DNA from: Pseudomonadota bacterium
Lineage (GTDB): Bacteria > Pseudomonadota > Gammaproteobacteria > Burkholderiales > Burkholderiaceae_C
Reading direction: 5' to 3'
NCBI GenBank assembly: GCA_023394015.1
Contig: JAEXBL010000315.1
Coordinates: 1 to 22,821 of the forward strand
Length of the DNA: 22,821 bases
Positions within the stretch are counted from its first letter, which is position 1. Each line of letters begins with the position of its first letter. This document shows, piece by piece, positions 1 through 6,844 of this stretch. A model generated the notes under the pieces. It did no database searches and was not told the origin of the DNA. It worked only from the letters and a program-made list of their open reading frames with translations. The position numbers were made by a program, and so were the translations under genes.

Positions 1-775
1 GGCGGTGGGCGAGGGCGTGACCCACCTGCAAGTGGGCGACCGCGCCGCCTACGCCAGCAACCCGCCCGGCAGCTACAGCCAGGCGCGCGTGATGCCGGCG
101 CTGGCGGTGTGCCGGCTGCCCGACGACATCGGCTTCGACACCGCCGCCGCCATGATGCTCAAGGGCCTGACAGTGCAGTACCTGCTGCGCAAGACGCTGC
201 CGGTGCAGGGTCTGCAGGCGGGCGACCACGTCCTGTGGCATGCGGCGGCCGGTGGCGTGGGCCTGATCGCCTGCCAGTGGGCCCGGGCGCTGGGCTACCA
301 GTTGATTGCCACGGCCGGCTCCGACGAGAAATGCGCGCTGGCGCTGGCCAATGGGGCGGCGCACGCCATCAACTACCGCAGCGAGGACTTCGCCGCCCGC
401 GTGCAGGAGATCACCGGCGGCCAGGGCGTGAAGGTGGTCTACGACTCGGTCGGCAAGGACACCTGGGAGAAATCGCTGGAGTGCCTGCGGCCCTTCGGCC
501 TGATGGCCAGCTTCGGCAACGCCAGCGGCCCGGTGCCGCCGTTCGCGCCCGCCATCCTGGCGCCCAAGAGCCTGTACGTCACCCGCGCCACCCTGTTCAC
601 CCACATCGCCACGCGCGAAGGCTGCCAGCAGATGGCCGACGAACTGTTCGAGGTGGTGCAGAGCGGCCAAGTGAAGATCCACATCGCGCAGCGCTTTCCC
701 CTGGCCGAGGTACAGGCCGCGCACCGGGCGCTGGAGGCGCGGCAGACAACGGGGTCGACGGTACTAACGCTGTGA
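1..775 (+). CDS. qor: NAD(P)H:quinone oxidoreductase, 3' part
   Basis: The reading frame is open from the window edge to a TGA at 773-775, giving about 258 residues of a family usually near 325, so the N-terminal third lies upstream. It is a zinc-free medium-chain dehydrogenase/reductase. Such enzymes transfer hydride from NADPH to quinones or enones in the cytosol. The Rossmann nucleotide-binding signature AAAGGVGLIACQWA is clear (encoded around 241-285). It is followed by the conserved block VVYDSVGKDTWEKSLECL (about 436-490) and FGLMASFGNASG (496-531), which match E. coli Qor closely as I remember it. The gene runs convergently towards the toxin gene, with about 33 bp and no clear terminator between them. 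The family is certain; the physiological electron acceptor is not visible from sequence. Confidence 0.93.
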   Translation, partial: AVGEGVTHLQVGDRAAYASNPPGSYSQARVMPALAVCRLPDDIGFDTAAAMMLKGLTVQYLLRKTLPVQGLQAGDHVLWHAAAGGVGLIACQWARALGYQLIATAGSDEKCALALANGAAHAINYRSEDFAARVQEITGGQGVKVVYDSVGKDTWEKSLECLRPFGLMASFGNASGPVPPFAPAILAPKSLYVTRATLFTHIATREGCQQMADELFEVVQSGQVKIHIAQRFPLAEVQAAHRALEARQTTGSTVLTL

Positions 776-808
776 GATGTGCCGGTGCTTATCGCGCCTG
801 AACGTGCT

Positions 809-1204
809 TCAAGGCGCCACCACAGTCACCGTCGGAAAGTAGCTGCGATACCGGCTGCCGTCGCGTGTCAGGATCGGCCAGCCGGCGACGGCCGCGTGTG
901 CGCCGATGAAGAAGTCGGCCAGCACCTTGTCCTTGGTGCCACCGCGGCGCCGGTATTCGGCAAAGGCCTTGCCGGCCAGGAACAGGGCGGGCCGCGGGAT
1001 CTCGACAACCGGCAGTTGCATGCCGTCCAGCGCCTCGTCCAAGGCCTCGAAGCTGGAAAAGGTGAGGGCCAGCTCAGCGTAGATGATCGGGTTGATCACC
1101 AGCCGGTGCACCCGTGACTGCGCCTGCAATTGGGTGATTGACCAGTCCGCCCATTCCGGGTCGTCTTCCAATACGTCCACCAGGACGTTGGTGTCCACCA
1201 GCAT
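809..1204 (-). CDS. VapC-type PIN-domain toxin
   Basis: A 131-residue single PIN domain. Members are Mg2+-dependent ribonucleases, and VapC toxins usually cut tRNA or rRNA. The acidic active-site residues are visible: D4 in MLVDTNVLVD, E44 in IIYAELA, D97 in KVLADFFIGAHA and D115 in ILTRDGS. The length is typical. The ATG at 1204 lies 4 bp after the antitoxin stop, which is normal for a translationally coupled toxin-antitoxin pair read antitoxin first. All catalytic residues are present, so the toxin looks intact. It could alternatively be labelled a generic PIN-domain nuclease, but the AbrB-type partner makes VapBC the better call. The RNA target cannot be read from sequence. Confidence 0.9.
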   Translation of the reverse strand: MLVDTNVLVDVLEDDPEWADWSITQLQAQSRVHRLVINPIIYAELALTFSSFEALDEALDGMQLPVVEIPRPALFLAGKAFAEYRRRGGTKDKVLADFFIGAHAAVAGWPILTRDGSRYRSYFPTVTVVAP

Positions 1205-1208
1205 CGCG

Positions 1209-1451
1209 TCAATCGGCGCGCAGCAGCTTCATCAGGTCCTGCGTGCGCCACTTCACGTCGGCCTTGCCGCGTGCCGCCTCGAAGCGGTCGGGCTGTCGCC
1301 GACGCGTGCCGCGGGCGGCGCGCAGCACCACATCGCCTTCGTCATTGAGCGCGAAACCCACGGGCGTGCCGGGCACGAGCCCAAGCGCATCGCGGATGTG
1401 CTTGGGCACGGTGACCTGACCCTTGACGGTGATGGTGGTGGTAGCGGTCAT
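1209..1451 (-). CDS. AbrB/MazE/SpoVT-family antitoxin (VapB-type)
   Basis: An 80-residue protein whose residues 5-45 form a swapped-hairpin AbrB domain: TITVKGQVTVPKHIRDALGL followed by PGTPVGFAL. The domain dimerises and binds DNA. The C-terminal part (about 50-80, basic, with RRRQPDRFEAARGK) is the likely toxin-binding tail, as in other VapB proteins. It is the first gene of a two-gene operon with the PIN toxin. A perfect inverted repeat starts 12 bp upstream of its ATG and is a good candidate for its own operator. Antitoxins of this kind normally repress their promoter, more strongly when bound to toxin. Confidence 0.9.
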   Translation of the reverse strand: MTATTTITVKGQVTVPKHIRDALGLVPGTPVGFALNDEGDVVLRAARGTRRRQPDRFEAARGKADVKWRTQDLMKLLRAD

Positions 1452-1462
1452 CGGTGATGGTC

Positions 1463-1491
1463 AGTATTACGATCAAGTTTATGGTAATACT
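1463..1491 (-). promoter_or_regulatory. Inverted-repeat operator upstream of the vapBC pair
   Basis: Perfect 8-bp arms AGTATTAC (1463-1470) and GTAATACT (1484-1491) are separated by 13 bp, so arm centres are 21 bp apart, about two helical turns. This suits an AbrB-type dimer of dimers. The site is AT-rich in a GC-rich surrounding and sits 12 bp upstream of the antitoxin ATG. The proximal arm contains TAATAC on the minus strand, a possible -10 box, so binding would block the promoter. Binding itself is inferred. Confidence 0.6.
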
Positions 1492-1512
1492 TGCAGCTGT
1501 CCGTGACAAGGC

Positions 1513-1608
1513 TCACCCGCCTCGCCACACCCGCAGGATCTCGCCGAGGGTCAACCCGATCGCCCTAGCCGTGATGCTTGCATCGGCCGCGTTGAAGATC
1601 GGAAGGTG
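1513..1608 (-). pseudogene. Remnant copy of the lspA 3' end
   Basis: On the minus strand, 31 codons and a TGA align without gaps to the last 31 codons and TGA of intact lspA (2104-2199). By my count 21 of 31 residues and 70 of 96 bases are identical. The remnant reads HLPIFNAADASITARAIGL then TLGEILRVWRGG, against [19 protein letters not shown] then [12 protein letters not shown] in lspA. It retains the catalytic-region aspartate (AAD) and the position of the stop codon. Nothing lspA-like is visible upstream of the first aligned codon, so this is a 3' fragment, not a full paralogue. Its first half overlaps the end of the GNAT gene in another frame. Confidence 0.8.
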
Positions 1609-2092
1609 CCGTCAGATCGCACGCCAGGAACTGCGTGCCGGGAATCGGGTTGTGGCTGACCGGCTCGGCAGGCGTGAAGCCCAGTGATCGGTACAGCGCC
1701 TGCGCCGCAACGAACTCCGGCAACACATCCAGGCACATGCGGCGATAGCCCGCGCAGCGGGCTTCGTCCATCATCGATTCGACCAGCCTTCGGCCGACGC
1801 GGGCACCTCGCGCGGCGGGCCGAACATAGACGCGTTTGAGCTCACACCGAAGGTGATCCACTTTGCGCAGGGCCGCGCAACCCATGACAGTGCTGTCCTG
1901 CCATGCCAGCAAAAGGCGCCCTTCGGGCTGTGCATAGGGGCCCGGCAGAGCGGCGAATTCCGCTTCGTAGTCCTGGAAGTCCAGATTCACAGTCGGGCTG
2001 ATGACGTATTCCCTGAAGATGGCGACGACTTCGGCCAGTTCGGCCGGCAGGCGGGCGTGTCGAATGCTGATACGCGGACAAAAGACGCGCAT
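1565..2092 (-). CDS. GNAT-family N-acetyltransferase
   Basis: A 175-residue single GNAT domain that would move an acetyl group from acetyl-CoA to an amine; the substrate is unknown. The acetyl-CoA binding motif A is visible as CELKRVYVRPAARGARVGRRL (about 83-103). It is followed by EARCAGYRRMCLDV and the C-terminal signature AQALYRSLGFTP (130-141). The ATG at 2092 is 11 bp after the lspA stop, so it is probably read as the last gene of the ribF-ileS-lspA transcript. The normal family end is near FLACDL (155-160). The last 14 or so residues (TAPSDLQRGRCKHHG region) read out of frame through a remnant of lspA, so the native stop seems to have been lost at a junction. The base composition looks less GC-rich than that of its neighbours, consistent with acquisition. 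Confidence 0.85.
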   Translation of the reverse strand: MRVFCPRISIRHARLPAELAEVVAIFREYVISPTVNLDFQDYEAEFAALPGPYAQPEGRLLLAWQDSTVMGCAALRKVDHLRCELKRVYVRPAARGARVGRRLVESMMDEARCAGYRRMCLDVLPEFVAAQALYRSLGFTPAEPVSHNPIPGTQFLACDLTAPSDLQRGRCKHHG

Positions 2093-2103
2093 GGGGCCTG
2101 CCT

Positions 2104-2619
2104 TCACCGCCCCCGCCGCACCCGCAGCAGCTCGTCCAGGATCAGGCCGATGGCGCCGGCGGTGATGGCGGCGTCGGCCACGTTGAAGGCGGGGAAATGG
2201 CCGCGATGGAACAGCGGGCTCAGGAAGCTCCAGTGGAAGTCCAGGAAGTCCACCACGTAGCCGTGCAGCATGCGGTCGATGACGTTGCCGATGGCGCCGC
2301 CGAGGATCATGCTGAGCGAGAAGGCGAACAGCTTCTGCTCGGGGTGCTTGCGCAGCAGCCAGACGATGAAGCCCGCCGTGCCCAGCGCCAGGGCGACGAA
2401 GAACCAGCGCTGCCAGCCACCCGCGCCGGCCAGGAATGAGAACGCGGCGCCGGTGTTGTGGGCGCGCACGATGTTGAAGAAGGGGGTGACATAGGTGCTG
2501 TCGCCCAGCCGGTAGTGGCCCAGGATGAGTTGCTTGGTGAACTGATCCAGCACCACCACCAGCGCGGCCAGCGCCAGCCACAGGGCGAGCGATCCGCCTT
2601 TCGATCGGGAACGTGCCAC
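2104..2619 (-). CDS. lspA: Lipoprotein signal peptidase (signal peptidase II)
   Basis: An inner-membrane aspartic protease of 171 residues that cleaves the signal peptide from diacylglyceryl-modified prolipoproteins. Four hydrophobic segments are visible (about 11-30, 70-90, 97-113 and 145-163). The signature blocks [11 protein letters not shown] (55-65), [24 protein letters not shown] (107-130) and [14 protein letters not shown] (142-155) are intact. Catalytic aspartates by family alignment are D124 (VVDF) and D149 (NVAD). The start is a GTG at 2619 with AAGGA about 10 bases upstream. It lies 149 bp downstream of ileS, with an extragenic palindrome between them, and is followed directly by a GNAT gene. 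Its own 3' end is present a second time at 1513-1608. Confidence 0.96.
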   Translation of the reverse strand: MARSRSKGGSLALWLALAALVVVLDQFTKQLILGHYRLGDSTYVTPFFNIVRAHNTGAAFSFLAGAGGWQRWFFVALALGTAGFIVWLLRKHPEQKLFAFSLSMILGGAIGNVIDRMLHGYVVDFLDFHWSFLSPLFHRGHFPAFNVADAAITAGAIGLILDELLRVRRGR

Positions 2620-2684
2620 TTCAAGAATCCTTTGTGGGTCAATATTTCATGGGGCCGAAGGCAGCGGAGTAGGCCATGCCAGCG

Positions 2685-2760
2685 AACGCCGTCGCCGGAC
2701 CTGTGCCGGCGACTGGCGTCGTTCCCCTCAGGGGGAAGGCGCGCAGCGCCGCAGGGGGAG
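2685..2760 (-). repeat. Three-hairpin extragenic element, copy 1 (after ileS)
   Basis: Between ileS and lspA lie three perfect stems: GGCGC/GCGCC (2738-2742 with 2746-2750), TTCCCC/GGGGAA (2722-2727 with 2732-2737) and TCGCCGG/CCGGCGA (2692-2698 with 2706-2712). The same three stems in the same order occur after the desaturase gene at 20421-20498. In both places the element follows within about 10 bp of a stop codon and has the same orientation relative to the upstream gene. It may protect the mRNA 3' end or end transcription, but no U tract is present. Confidence 0.75.
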
Positions 2761-2768
2761 CGTCATCG

Positions 2769-5606
2769 TCAGGCGGCGGTGCGGGTTTCGCCCGCGCCGT
2801 AGAGGTTGCTGACGCAGCGGCCGCAGATGGTGGGGTGCTCGGCGTCCTGGCCGACGTCGTCGCGGTAGTGCCAGCAGCGCTCGCACTTGGCCGCTTTCGA
2901 GGCCTTGACGCTGGTGGACAGGGCGCTGCCCGCTTCCAGTTCGATGGCAGAGGTGATGAAGACGAACTTCAGGTCATCGCCCAGGCTGGCGAGCAGCGCA
3001 TGGTCTTGCGGCGGCGCGGTGAGCGTCACGTTCGCCTGCAGCGACGAGCCGACTTCGCCTTTTTCACGCAGCGCCTCGATGTCCTTGTTGACGAGCTCGC
3101 GGATTTCGCGGATGCGCGCCCACTTGGCCAGCAGCGCGCCGTCGGGCGCATCGAAGCTGGCAAACTCCTCCAGGAAGATCGACTCCGAATCGCCGAACAC
3201 CTGCCACGCCTCCTCGGCGGTGAAGCTGAGGAACGGCGCCATCCAGCGCAGCATGGCGTGCGTCAGCCGCCACAGCGCGGTCTGCGCGCTGCGGCGCGCC
3301 AGCGACTTGGGCGCCGTGGTGTACAGGCGGTCTTTCAGCACGTCGAGGTAGAAGCCGCCCAGGTCTTCGGAGCAGAACAGCTGCAGCTTGGCGACCACGG
3401 GATGGAACTCATACACCTCGTAGTGCGCCAGCACCTCGCGCTGGAACTCGGCGGTGCGCGCCAGCATCCAGCGGTCGATCTCCAGCATCTGCCCGGGCGC
3501 CACGGCGTCCTGCACCGGGTCGAAGTCGCTGGTGTTGGCCAGCAGAAAGCGCAGCGTGTTGCGGATGCGGCGGTAGGCGTCGATGACGCGCGCCATGATC
3601 TTGTCGTCGCCGGCGATGTCACCCGAATAGTCGCTGGCGGCCACCCACAGGCGCAGGATTTCGGCGCCCCATTTCTTGTTGGCCTGTTGCAGGTCGATGC
3701 CGTTGCCGAGCGATTTGCTCATCTTGCGGCCCTGCGCGTCCACGGTGAAGCCGTGCGTGAGCAGGCTGCGGTAGGGCGCGCGGCCGCGGATGGCCGAGGC
3801 CAGCAGCAGCGACGAGTGGAACCAGCCGCGGTGCTGGTCGTGCCCCTCCAGGTACATGTCGGCTTCCGGCCCGCTGGCGTGGTGCTCGTTGGGGTGCGTG
3901 CCGCACAGCACATGCCAGAAGGTGGAGCCGGAGTCGAACCACACTTCCAGGATGTCGTTGAACTTGCGGTAGTGGCGCGCGTCCTCGGCGCCCAGGATGT
4001 CCTCCGCCGTCACGCGGCTCCAGGCCTCGATGCCGCCCTGCTCGATGATGTCGGCCGCCTGGTCCAGGATTTCCATGGTGCGCGGGTGCAGCTCGTCGGT
4101 CTCCTTGTGCAGGAAGAAGGCGATCGGCACGCCCCAGGCGCGCTGGCGGCTGATGACCCAGTCCGGCCGGCCGGCGATCATGTCGCGCCGGCGCGCCTTG
4201 CCGCTGGGCGGGTAGAAGGCGGTGTCCTCGATGGCGCGCAGCGCGGTGGTGCGCAGGGTTTCGGGCGCCTTGTCCTTGGTGAACACGCCTTCGCCCTCGT
4301 CCATGCGCACGAACCACTGCGAGGCTGCGCGGTAGATCACCGGCGACTTGTGGCGCCAGCAGTGCGGGTAGCTGTGCGCGATGGTGCTGGTGGCCAGCAG
4401 GCGGCCGGCGTCCTGCAGCGTCTGGATGATGACCGGCACCGCCTTCCAGATGTCCAGCCCGCCGAACAGCGGAAAGTCGGCCGCGTAGCTGCCGCTGCCC
4501 AGCACCGGGTTCAGGATGTCGGCGTGCGCCAGGCCGTGCGCCACGCAGGAGTTGAAGTCGTCGATACCGTAGGCGGGCGACGAGTGCACGATGCCGGTGC
4601 CGTCGGTGTCGGTGGCGTAGTCGGCCAGGTAGACGGGCGACAGGCGGCGGTAGCCTGCATCGACGTCGTACAGCGGGTGCTTGAAGTTCAGCCCGCCCAG
4701 CTGATCGCCCATGGCCGTGGCGATGACCCTGCCCTCGATGCCGTAGCGCTGCAGCGCGTCTTCCACCCGCGCCTTGGCCAGCACCAGCAGGCCCTTGGGC
4801 GTGTCGACCAGGGCGTGCTCGATGTGCGGGCCGACGTTGAGCGCCTGGTTGGCCGGGATGGTCCAGGCGGTGGTGGTCCAGATGACGATGAAGGCCGGCT
4901 TGTCCAGCTTGGGCAGGCCGAAGGCGGCGGCCAGCTTGTCGGGCTCGGCGGCCTCGAAGGCCACGTCCACGGTGTGGCTCTTCTTGTCCTGGTACTCGAT
5001 CTCGGCCTCGGCCAGGGCCGAGCCGCAGTCGAAGCACCAGTACACGGGCTTTAGGCCCCGGTAGACGAAGCCGCGCTCGATCAGCCGCTTGAACAGGCGC
5101 AACTCGCCCGCCTCGTTCGGCTTGTTCATGGTCTTGTAGGGGTTGTCCCATTCGCCCAGCACGCCCAGGCGCTTGAAGTCGGCCATTTGCAGGCCGATCT
5201 GCTCGGTGGCGTAGGCGCGGCTCTTGGCCTGCATCTCGTCGCGCGAGAGATTGCGGCCGTGCAGCTTCTCGATCTGGTTCTCGATCGGCAGGCCGTGGCA
5301 GTCCCAGCCCGGCACGTAGCGCGCGTCCATGCCCTTGAGCTGGCGCGTCTTGACGATCATGTCCTTCAGGATCTTGTTCACCGCGTGGCCGGCGTGCAGC
5401 TGGCCGTTGGCATACGGCGGGCCGTCGTGCAGGATGAACTTCTCGCGCCCGGCGCGCGCGGCGCGCAGGCGGTGGTACAGCCCGCTTTCGTCCCACTGCT
5501 GCACCCAGCCCGGCTCGCGCTGGGGCAGGTTGCCCCGCATCGGGAAGGGCGTGTCGGGCAGGTTGAGGGTTTGGCGGTAATCGACTTTGGGGGACTCGGA
5601 GCTCAT
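2769..5606 (-). CDS. ileS: Isoleucyl-tRNA synthetase
   Basis: A 945-residue class Ia synthetase that charges tRNA-Ile with isoleucine in the cytosol and edits misactivated valine. The HIGH-type motif is [13 protein letters not shown] (H71-AGH). The KMSKS loop is at 628-632 ([13 protein letters not shown]). The editing (CP1) domain lies between them. The C-terminal zinc-binding cysteines are C908, C911 (CERCWHY), C928 and C931 (CGRC). The length equals that of bacterial eukaryote-unlike IleS1. I chose the ATG at 5606 because [25 protein letters not shown] matches the family N-terminus. The open frame continues upstream to 5786 but with non-family sequence. No Shine-Dalgarno is visible before this ATG. 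It lies between ribF and lspA in the usual gene order. Confidence 0.97.
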   Translation of the reverse strand: MSSESPKVDYRQTLNLPDTPFPMRGNLPQREPGWVQQWDESGLYHRLRAARAGREKFILHDGPPYANGQLHAGHAVNKILKDMIVKTRQLKGMDARYVPGWDCHGLPIENQIEKLHGRNLSRDEMQAKSRAYATEQIGLQMADFKRLGVLGEWDNPYKTMNKPNEAGELRLFKRLIERGFVYRGLKPVYWCFDCGSALAEAEIEYQDKKSHTVDVAFEAAEPDKLAAAFGLPKLDKPAFIVIWTTTAWTIPANQALNVGPHIEHALVDTPKGLLVLAKARVEDALQRYGIEGRVIATAMGDQLGGLNFKHPLYDVDAGYRRLSPVYLADYATDTDGTGIVHSSPAYGIDDFNSCVAHGLAHADILNPVLGSGSYAADFPLFGGLDIWKAVPVIIQTLQDAGRLLATSTIAHSYPHCWRHKSPVIYRAASQWFVRMDEGEGVFTKDKAPETLRTTALRAIEDTAFYPPSGKARRRDMIAGRPDWVISRQRAWGVPIAFFLHKETDELHPRTMEILDQAADIIEQGGIEAWSRVTAEDILGAEDARHYRKFNDILEVWFDSGSTFWHVLCGTHPNEHHASGPEADMYLEGHDQHRGWFHSSLLLASAIRGRAPYRSLLTHGFTVDAQGRKMSKSLGNGIDLQQANKKWGAEILRLWVAASDYSGDIAGDDKIMARVIDAYRRIRNTLRFLLANTSDFDPVQDAVAPGQMLEIDRWMLARTAEFQREVLAHYEVYEFHPVVAKLQLFCSEDLGGFYLDVLKDRLYTTAPKSLARRSAQTALWRLTHAMLRWMAPFLSFTAEEAWQVFGDSESIFLEEFASFDAPDGALLAKWARIREIRELVNKDIEALREKGEVGSSLQANVTLTAPPQDHALLASLGDDLKFVFITSAIELEAGSALSTSVKASKAAKCERCWHYRDDVGQDAEHPTICGRCVSNLYGAGETRTAA

Positions 5607-5630
5607 GGCGTGGGCAGGCGAAGAAACGGG

Positions 5631-5675
5631 GATCAAAACAGCCGCCAGCGCCTGGATGCAGCGCCCAAGCGGCCA
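5631..5675 (-). repeat. 45-nt extragenic repeat, copy in the ileS leader
   Basis: Minus-strand sequence starting TGGCCGCTTGGGCGC and ending GCTGTTTTGATC aligns without gaps to 17715-17759 (plus strand) and to 16536-16580 (minus strand). Shared positions include T-GC--C, the GCGC core and GCGC-GG-G-C. It fills part of the 116-bp gap between ribF and ileS. I recognise the family as a common repeat of Comamonadaceae genomes; that recognition is from memory. Confidence 0.6.
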
Positions 5676-5688
5676 TGAAATCGGGAGC

Positions 5689-5721
5689 GGGGCGCTTCGC
5701 GGACGGGGCGTCCGCCGCCCC
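5689..5721 (-). repeat. Nested hairpin directly after ribF
   Basis: Perfect stem GCGGACG/CGTCCGC (5699-5705 with 5709-5715, GGG loop) lies inside an outer pair GGGGCG/CGCCCC (5689-5694 with 5716-5721). It begins 1 bp beyond the ribF stop codon. No U tract follows on the minus strand, so it is more likely an extragenic palindrome or a weak attenuator between ribF and ileS than an intrinsic terminator. Confidence 0.6.
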
Positions 5722-5722
5722 T

Positions 5723-6823
5723 TCAAATTCGCGCCACGGGAGCGGGCGCGGCGCGGCCCGCCAGCCAGGCGCGGGCGTCGGCGCAATCGCGCGCAATGCC
5801 TTCGGTCAGCGCCGCCAGGCTGTGATAGCGCAACTCGTCGTGCAGTTTGTGCAGCAGATCCACGCGGATGATTTTACCGTAGGCCTCTTCGTCGCCCAGT
5901 TCCGCGGGCCAGTCGAGCACATGCGTTTCCAGCAGCACCCGGCCGCCATTGACGTCGTCCGGATCGAGGGATGGCCGCACGCCCAGGTTGGCCACGCCGG
6001 CCAGCGGCGCGGCAAGGGCCCCCACGCGCCCGGCTTCGCCTGGTTCGCTGCCCCCCAAGGGGGCGCTCGCCGCCCCGGTCAGCCCATGCACCTCGACCAC
6101 GAAGATGCCGCTGGCGGCCGGCTTCCAGGCGTGGGCGCGGCGCGAAAAGCGCAGGTTCAGGGTGCGAAAGCCATCGCCCTTGCCGGGCGCGGTCTCGGCC
6201 AGCGCGCGGCCCAGCTTGCGCCCGTGCACCACGCGGCCGCTGATGGAATACGGCCGGCCCAGCAGCCGCGCCGCGTCCTGCATGCGGCCCTCGGCCAGCG
6301 CCTCGCGCACCGTGGTGGACGACACGCGCTCGCCATGCACCTCGTAGCTTTGCATGCGCGCCACGTCGAAGCCCAGGCGCGTGCCGGCGGCGTCCAGCAG
6401 CGCGTAGTCGCCCGCGCGCTTGGCGCCAAAGCGAAAGTCGTCGCCCACCAGCACGTAGCGCACGCCCAGGGCGCGCACCAGGATGTCGTCGATGAAGGCC
6501 TCGGGCGGCTGGCTGGCCAGCTGCGCGTTGAAGGGCTGCACGATGCACTGGTCGATGCCGCAGCGCGCCAGCTCAGCCAGCTTGTCGCGAAAGGTGGCGA
6601 TGCGCGGCGGCGCCAGATCGGGCTTGTTGAGCACCGCGGCAAAGTAGTCGCGCGGGTGCGGCTCGAAGGTCATCACGCAACTGGGCACGCCGCGGTGCGC
6701 GGCCTCGCTGCGCAGCAGCGCCAGCATGGCCTGGTGGCCCCGGTGCACGCCGTCGAAGTTGCCAATGGTGAGGGCGCAGCCGGGCGCGATGCCGGGGTGG
6801 CGCAGGCCGCGGAAGATCTTCAT
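5723..6823 (-). CDS. ribF: Bifunctional riboflavin kinase / FAD synthetase
   Basis: A 366-residue enzyme that phosphorylates riboflavin to FMN and adenylates FMN to FAD. The N-terminal adenylyltransferase domain carries [16 protein letters not shown] (19-34) and EPHPRDYF (54-61). The C-terminal flavokinase domain carries [18 protein letters not shown] (189-206), a diverged nucleotide motif GFRTLNLRF (218-226) and the catalytic glutamate E299 in [10 protein letters not shown]. Typical homologues are about 310-340 residues. The surplus is largely a glycine/alanine/proline-rich insert at about 249-273, encoded by a palindromic repeat (6018-6076). The ATG at 6823 is 8 nt from a GATAAT box and has no Shine-Dalgarno, suggesting a leaderless mRNA. 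It is first in the ribF-ileS-lspA block and divergent from the metallophosphoesterase. Confidence 0.96.
   Translation of the reverse strand: MKIFRGLRHPGIAPGCALTIGNFDGVHRGHQAMLALLRSEAAHRGVPSCVMTFEPHPRDYFAAVLNKPDLAPPRIATFRDKLAELARCGIDQCIVQPFNAQLASQPPEAFIDDILVRALGVRYVLVGDDFRFGAKRAGDYALLDAAGTRLGFDVARMQSYEVHGERVSSTTVREALAEGRMQDAARLLGRPYSISGRVVHGRKLGRALAETAPGKGDGFRTLNLRFSRRAHAWKPAASGIFVVEVHGLTGAASAPLGGSEPGEAGRVGALAAPLAGVANLGVRPSLDPDDVNGGRVLLETHVLDWPAELGDEEAYGKIIRVDLLHKLHDELRYHSLAALTEGIARDCADARAWLAGRAAPAPVARI
6018..6076 (-). repeat. Palindromic element inside the ribF coding sequence
   Basis: Contains the perfect stem GCCCCC/GGGGGC with CAA loop (6050-6055 with 6059-6064), the alternative stem GGGGCG/CGCCCC (6060-6065 with 6071-6076) and a further GCCCCC at 6018-6023. 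It resembles the GC-rich extragenic palindromes elsewhere in the window. It encodes RibF residues of about 250-269 and reads through in frame without a stop. Confidence 0.6.
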
Positions 6824-6830
6824 GGGCCGG

Positions 6831-6837
6831 TATTATC
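6831..6837. promoter_or_regulatory. Shared symmetric -10 box for ribF and the metallophosphoesterase
   Basis: The 21-bp gap between the two divergent ATGs contains TATTATC. Read on the plus strand, TATTAT (6831-6836) is 8 nt before the ATG at 6845. Read on the minus strand, GATAAT (6837-6832) is 8 nt before the ATG at 6823. Start sites would fall within a few bases of both start codons. No good -35 is visible on either side. Confidence 0.55.
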
Positions 6838-6844
6838 GATCCGC

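Noticed and set aside
809..1451. The vapBC, GNAT, HNH and kinase genes as one defence island.
   Set aside because: They are separated by housekeeping operons and lie on different strands; no restriction, phage or Abi modules link them.
2093..2581. A long extension of the GNAT protein through lspA in another frame.
   Set aside because: The extension is out-of-frame lspA sequence; the GNAT domain starts shortly after the ATG at 2092.
2676..5054. A 792-codon open frame on the plus strand opposite ileS, and a 725-codon frame in another minus-strand register.
   Set aside because: Both are shadows of the GC-rich ileS gene; they show low-complexity Arg/Ala/Gly/Val composition and no family motif.
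5607..5786. An N-terminal extension of IleS by 60 residues.
   Set aside because: The extension is Arg/Pro-rich, overlaps the ribF 3' end and repeat sequence, and the family N-terminus begins at the ATG at 5606.
5675..6844. A 390-residue upstream extension of the metallophosphoesterase.
   Set aside because: It is entirely antisense to ribF; the membrane segments and family start fit the ATG at 6845 beside the shared -10 box.
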